A stretch of DNA of 23,401 bases from JAAFIP01 sp043718065 (lineage in GTDB: Bacteria > Pseudomonadota > Gammaproteobacteria > Burkholderiales > Burkholderiaceae_C): NCBI GenBank assembly GCA_043718065.1, contig JAYSWJ010000221.1, positions 1 to 23,401 of the forward strand. Reading direction: 5' to 3'. Of this stretch, positions 20,142-23,401 are shown piece by piece. Each line of letters starts with the position of its first letter. The stretch's first letter is position 1. Below the pieces are notes generated by a model. The model saw nothing but the letters and a program-made list of their open reading frames with translations. It was not told the DNA's origin and did no database searches. A program made the position numbers and the translations under genes.

Positions 20142-21332
20142 ATGCCTGACAGTTTTATCCGCAAGCCCGCCCGCCGCGCCTACGCCTGCGTGTGCGGCAA
20201 CGTGCTATTTTTTGGCAACAGCGCGTGTTTGCAATGCCATCGCCAGCTAGGCTACGAGCCTACACGCGCCGAGGTAGTGGCCCTGCATGCTACCGAGCGC
20301 AGCGACCAATGGACCATCTTTAGCGAAGGCGGCACCAGCGGCACAGGCCTGCGCTACCAGCGGTGTGCCAACTTTTTGCGCGCACCAATGTGCAACTGGC
20401 TGCGCCCGGTTGATCACGCTGCACCACACGCTGGCGCGCAAGCTGACGACGGTTTGTGCATATCGTGCAGCCTGACGCGCACTATTCCCGACCAAACCCA
20501 GCCCGAGAACCACGTACTGTGGCAGCGTATTGAGCAAGCCAAGCAGCGCTTGGTCACGCAACTGCTGGTGCTACAGCTGCCGGTAAATTCTTTGATCCGC
20601 TCACCTTGGCAAGATGCCAAACGCGGCATGGCATTTGATTTTTTGCGCAGCTTACCCGGTGGCCCGCCCGTCATTACCGGCCACGCTTACGGCGTGATCA
20701 CACTAGACGCGATGGAGGCCGACGACGCCGCGCGCGAGCAGATCCGCGAGAGTTTGCGCGAGCCCTCACGCACCTTGCTGGGCCATCTGCGCCACGAGGT
20801 AGCCCACTACTACTGGGACCGGCTGGTGGCGGGCACGCCCTGGCTAGAGACCTTTAGGCAACTGTTTGGCGACGAGCGTGCTGACTACGGCCAAGCGTTG
20901 CAGATGCACTATGCGGTGGGCGCGCCGTTTGACTGGTCTAAACGCTTTGTCAGCGCCTACGCGTCGTCGCACCCGTGGGAGGACTGGGCCGAAACCTGGG
21001 CACACTACCTGCACATGCGCGACGGTATGGACACTGCACGCAGCTTTGGGCTGGATGCCAGCGTGATGGACATGGACCGCATGCCCTACACGCTGGACGC
21101 GTTGTGGGACAAACAGCGCAGCGGGGCACAGGCCTATTTAGACTTTATTAACAACTGGCTGCGCATTACCGCTGTGCTCAACGAGCTGTCGGCCAGCATG
21201 GGCGAGCGCGATTTTTATCCCTTTGTACTGCCCTTTCCGGCGGTGGCCAAGCTGCAATTGGTGCACGAGATAGTCAAAGCGTCCAGCGTGTCGGCCCAGC
21301 CTGCAACACTGCAGAAATCACTACAAAAATAA
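20142..21332 (+). CDS. Zinc-ribbon plus putative zinc metallopeptidase (PF10005/PF15887 type)
   Basis: 396-residue protein. The N-terminal zinc ribbon has CVCGNVLFFGNSACLQCH (C-x-C and C-x2-C knuckles); more Cys follow in RCANFLRAPMCNW and CISCSLTR. The C-terminal peptidase domain has HEVAH at 218-222 (LGHLRHEVAHYYWDRL) and a downstream WEDWAETWAHYLHMRD that likely supplies the third ligand. There is no signal peptide, so it is probably cytoplasmic. Start ATG 20142 is chosen because the ribbon begins right after it; an in-frame TTG start at 20088 is possible. It lies 76 bp after moaC on the same strand. The substrate is unknown. Its stop codon coincides with the edge of a dispersed repeat. 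Confidence 0.87.
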   Translation: MPDSFIRKPARRAYACVCGNVLFFGNSACLQCHRQLGYEPTRAEVVALHATERSDQWTIFSEGGTSGTGLRYQRCANFLRAPMCNWLRPVDHAAPHAGAQADDGLCISCSLTRTIPDQTQPENHVLWQRIEQAKQRLVTQLLVLQLPVNSLIRSPWQDAKRGMAFDFLRSLPGGPPVITGHAYGVITLDAMEADDAAREQIRESLREPSRTLLGHLRHEVAHYYWDRLVAGTPWLETFRQLFGDERADYGQALQMHYAVGAPFDWSKRFVSAYASSHPWEDWAETWAHYLHMRDGMDTARSFGLDASVMDMDRMPYTLDALWDKQRSGAQAYLDFINNWLRITAVLNELSASMGERDFYPFVLPFPAVAKLQLVHEIVKASSVSAQPATLQKSLQK

Positions 21333-21366
21333 TAGCTGATTGAGCAGGTAGTACGGCTTCAAACGT
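21322..21366 (+). repeat. Dispersed element, copy 5, at the peptidase stop codon
   Basis: AATAATAGCTGATTGAGCAG then GTAGTACGGCTTCAAACG. The copy begins at or just before the TAA (21330-21332) of the metallopeptidase gene, so the repeat edge and the gene end coincide. Confidence 0.8.
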
Positions 21367-21510
21367 AAAAATTATGTAATAAACCTAGTAAGTTATGTAG
21401 CATTAATGTTTGCTTTTGTGACATCAACGACACAAGGCAAAAACACTAGCGCCAAGGTGGTTTAGCAGGTTAAATAGAAATCTTGTTAACCGCATATTAG
21501 GAGCTAATGC

Positions 21511-21834
21511 ATGACATCACGCAGACTACGCAAACCTATCGACAGCAAAAAATTTAACGCACTCAGCGTAGCTATTATTTCAGCCGCCGCATTGTACATG
21601 CCGATGAGCTACGCGCAAATGACAGCGCCCAGCCAGCCAGCGTCAGCAGCGAGCAGCTCTGACACAGCACGGTATATGGAAGCCTTTGTGCGGGCAGATA
21701 AAAACGGTGACGGCAAACTAAGTAAAGAAGAAGCTGAAAGCTTGCCCGCTATTGCGCAACGGTTTGACCAAATCGACGCGGACAAAGACGGCAGCATCTC
21801 GCAAACAGAATATTTGACTGCGCTTAAAAACTAA
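21511..21834 (+). CDS. Secreted EF-hand protein
   Basis: 107-residue exported calcium-binding protein. The signal peptide spans about residues 1-35 (core ALSVAIISAAALYMPM, cleavage near SYAQ). A short Ala/Ser/Pro linker is followed by two canonical EF-hand loops: DKNGDGKLSKEE (63-74) and DADKDGSISQTE (89-100), with the acidic residues at positions 1, 3, 5 and 12 in place. It probably works as a periplasmic Ca2+ buffer or sensor; the partner is unknown. Start ATG 21511 has AGGAG at 8-9 nt. It is followed by a strong bidirectional terminator and converges on the RND transporter gene. Confidence 0.9.
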   Translation: MTSRRLRKPIDSKKFNALSVAIISAAALYMPMSYAQMTAPSQPASAASSSDTARYMEAFVRADKNGDGKLSKEEAESLPAIAQRFDQIDADKDGSISQTEYLTALKN

Positions 21835-21849
21835 TCTTCTCACCGCATA

Positions 21850-21879
21850 AAAAAAGCCCCGCACATGCGGGGCTTTTTT
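21850..21879. terminator. Bidirectional intrinsic terminator
   Basis: GCCCCGCA (21856-21863) and TGCGGGGC (21866-21873) form a GC stem. It is preceded by a run of A and followed by TTTTTT, so it works in both directions, ending both the EF-hand transcript and the convergent RND transporter transcript. Confidence 0.93.
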
Positions 21880-21892
21880 GCGGGCTAATGGT

Positions 21893-23401
21893 TTAAGTTA
21901 ATTCAGGTGTTGCAGCGGGCTCAGGTTTGCGCAGCAGCTTGCGCCACAGCTTACCTAGGCCATGCTCTAAATCATCAATAAAGGTATACACCGACGGAAT
22001 CACCAGCAGGCTCAAAAAGGTCGAGGTGATCAACCCGCCCAATACGGCTACGCCCATCGGTGAGCGAAAGCTACCGTCTGCTGCACCCCAGCCCAGTGCA
22101 ATGGGCATCATGCCCGCGCCCATGGCTATGGTGGTCATCACAATGGGGCGGGCGCGTTTGTGGCAAGCATCTAGCAGCGCGTCTGTACGGCTCATGGGGG
22201 CGACCGCTGGTTGCGTCTCGGTGGCATGGCGGCCACGGCGTGCCTCCATAGCGTATTCCACCAGCAAGATAGAGTTTTTAGTGGCAATACCCATCAGCAT
22301 GATCAAGCCAATCAACGACGGCATCGAAAAACTTTTACCACCCAGCAACAAAGCGACAAACGCACCACCTAGCGACAACGGCAGCGCTACCAAGATCGTC
22401 ATCGGGTGCAAAAAGTCTTTGAACAGCAGCACCAACACAATGTAGATGCACAGCACCGCCGTCATCATCGCCAGGCCAAAGCTGGCAAACAACTCGCCCA
22501 TCACCTCAGCATCGCCAATCACCACTTGTTTAACACCTGCAGGCAAGTTTTGAATGGCAGGCAATTTATTAACTGCTGCAGTCACGTCCCCTAGCGGCAG
22601 GCCAGACAATTCCACTTCAAACTGCACATTGCGTGCGCGGTTAAACCGGTCGATCACTGCGGGCCCGCCAGACAGCTCGATAGTGGCCACTTGGCTTAGC
22701 ATCACCGGGCCGCGCGTGCCGGGCACCATCAGGCGCTCTAGCGCGCTGATGTCGTTGCGTGCATCGTCAGACAAACGCACCACCACGGGTATTTGGCGCT
22801 GCGCTAAGTTCAGCTTGGGCAACGCAGCGTCATAGTCGCCCACGGTGGCAATGCGCAAGGTCTCGCCAATGGCGATGCTGGTAACGCCCAGGTCGGCCAT
22901 GCGCGTAAAGTCAGGGCGTACCGTTAACTCAGGGCGCACCAGCGACGCACTAGACGCTACTGAACCCAGGCCGGGGATGGTGCGCAAGTCACGCTCTACC
23001 GCAGCAGCGGCTGTGGCCAGCGCGACAGGGTCGTCGCCAGTTAGTGCCAGCACATATTTCTCGCCCGAGCCGCCCAAGCCCACTTTGCTGCGCAAACCGG
23101 GCAGCTCCTCTAGCGCCTTGCGGATATTGTTTTCAATACCTTGCTTGCGTGGCCGCGTACCACGCTCGGCCAGCAGCACCGTCAGCGTGGCCTTGCGTGA
23201 TTCTGCTGCGCCACCCGGTGCAAACGGGTCGCCGCCCGCAGCACCGCCACCCACAGTGGTGTAGACCGATTTGACATGCTCTACTTTGCTGATCAGCGCG
23301 CGTGCTGCCTCGGCTGCTGCTTGGGTTTGCGCCAGCTTGGTGCCCGGTGGCAGCTCTAGGTTGACCTGGGTTTGCGAGTTGTCGTCGGGCGGAATAAAGC
23401 C
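21893..23401 (-). CDS. RND (AcrB/HAE1-type) efflux transporter, C-terminal half, cut by window edge
   Basis: 502 residues of an inner-membrane proton-driven efflux pump; the frame is open to the last base, so the 5' half (about 500-550 residues) lies outside. The visible part starts GFIPPDDNSQTQVNLELPPG, the junction after the first TM bundle, and continues through the second periplasmic porter domain. It then enters the second set of six TM segments: FGLAMMTAVLCIYIVLVLLF, FLHPMTILVALPLSLGGAF, SMPSLIGLIMLMGIATKNSI-LLVEYA, and RPIVMTTIAMGAGMMPIALG. GIATKNSILLVEYA is the signature block of HAE1 pumps. An internal Met at 23254 is not the real start. No adaptor gene (acrA-like) is visible, as it would be upstream. 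Confidence 0.93.
   Translation of the reverse strand, partial: GFIPPDDNSQTQVNLELPPGTKLAQTQAAAEAARALISKVEHVKSVYTTVGGGAAGGDPFAPGGAAESRKATLTVLLAERGTRPRKQGIENNIRKALEELPGLRSKVGLGGSGEKYVLALTGDDPVALATAAAAVERDLRTIPGLGSVASSASLVRPELTVRPDFTRMADLGVTSIAIGETLRIATVGDYDAALPKLNLAQRQIPVVVRLSDDARNDISALERLMVPGTRGPVMLSQVATIELSGGPAVIDRFNRARNVQFEVELSGLPLGDVTAAVNKLPAIQNLPAGVKQVVIGDAEVMGELFASFGLAMMTAVLCIYIVLVLLFKDFLHPMTILVALPLSLGGAFVALLLGGKSFSMPSLIGLIMLMGIATKNSILLVEYAMEARRGRHATETQPAVAPMSRTDALLDACHKRARPIVMTTIAMGAGMMPIALGWGAADGSFRSPMGVAVLGGLITSTFLSLLVIPSVYTFIDDLEHGLGKLWRKLLRKPEPAATPELT

Overview
The window looks like chromosomal DNA of a betaproteobacterium, most likely a member of the Comamonadaceae (Burkholderiales). 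This rests on a TctD/TctE-type two-component pair, the M48 protease next to moaC, a DUF3717-DUF1289 protein, a GC-rich CCCCCCGAGGGGG intergenic palindrome, and at least five copies of a dispersed element with the core ATAGCTG(C/A)TTGAGCAG. No rRNA, tRNA, CRISPR array, integrase or transposase was seen. The genus cannot be fixed by eye.

Left part (about 200-3890): a metal-stress RiPP locus. An ECF sigma factor and a small zinc-finger anti-sigma-like protein run leftwards. Divergently run a secreted thioredoxin-like protein and the bufferin-type cassette: bufA (DUF2282 precursor with signal peptide and four Cys), bufB (DUF692/MNIO oxidase) and bufC (DUF2063). bufC starts on the ATGA overlap with bufB but carries an in-frame TAA after 13 codons, so it is probably broken or needs re-initiation or readthrough. 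A perfect 7-bp inverted repeat lies between the divergent arms.

Middle (3938-8134): an ammonium transporter (amt, leftward) with a good sigma-54 promoter, then a rightward ribokinase / nucleoside hydrolase / 2-oxoglutarate-Fe(II) oxygenase operon that looks like nucleoside salvage. A repeat-rich intergenic region (8135-8605) follows.

8606-15857: a Kef-type K+/H+ antiporter (leftward), a TctD/TctE-like response regulator and histidine kinase with a GC palindrome between them, a YchJ-family protein whose start codon lies in a dispersed repeat, a BLUF-fold protein lacking the photoactive residues, a DUF3717-DUF1289 protein, and a TerC-family membrane protein.

15893-16914: two yybP-ykoY (Mn2+) riboswitches arranged head to head. 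One controls terC leftwards through an overlapping intrinsic terminator. The other precedes an uncharacterised 142-residue protein rightwards. Both aptamers show the GGGGAGTAGC, CGTCAATACG, CCGG and (C/A)AGACCTT signatures and paired helices. This implies a small manganese regulon with one unknown member.

Right part (17363-23401): a PF04020-type small membrane protein, a secreted M48 metalloprotease whose signal peptide is partly encoded by a dispersed repeat copy, moaC with a TTG start, a zinc-ribbon metallopeptidase, a secreted EF-hand protein, a bidirectional terminator, and the C-terminal half of an RND efflux transporter cut by the window edge.
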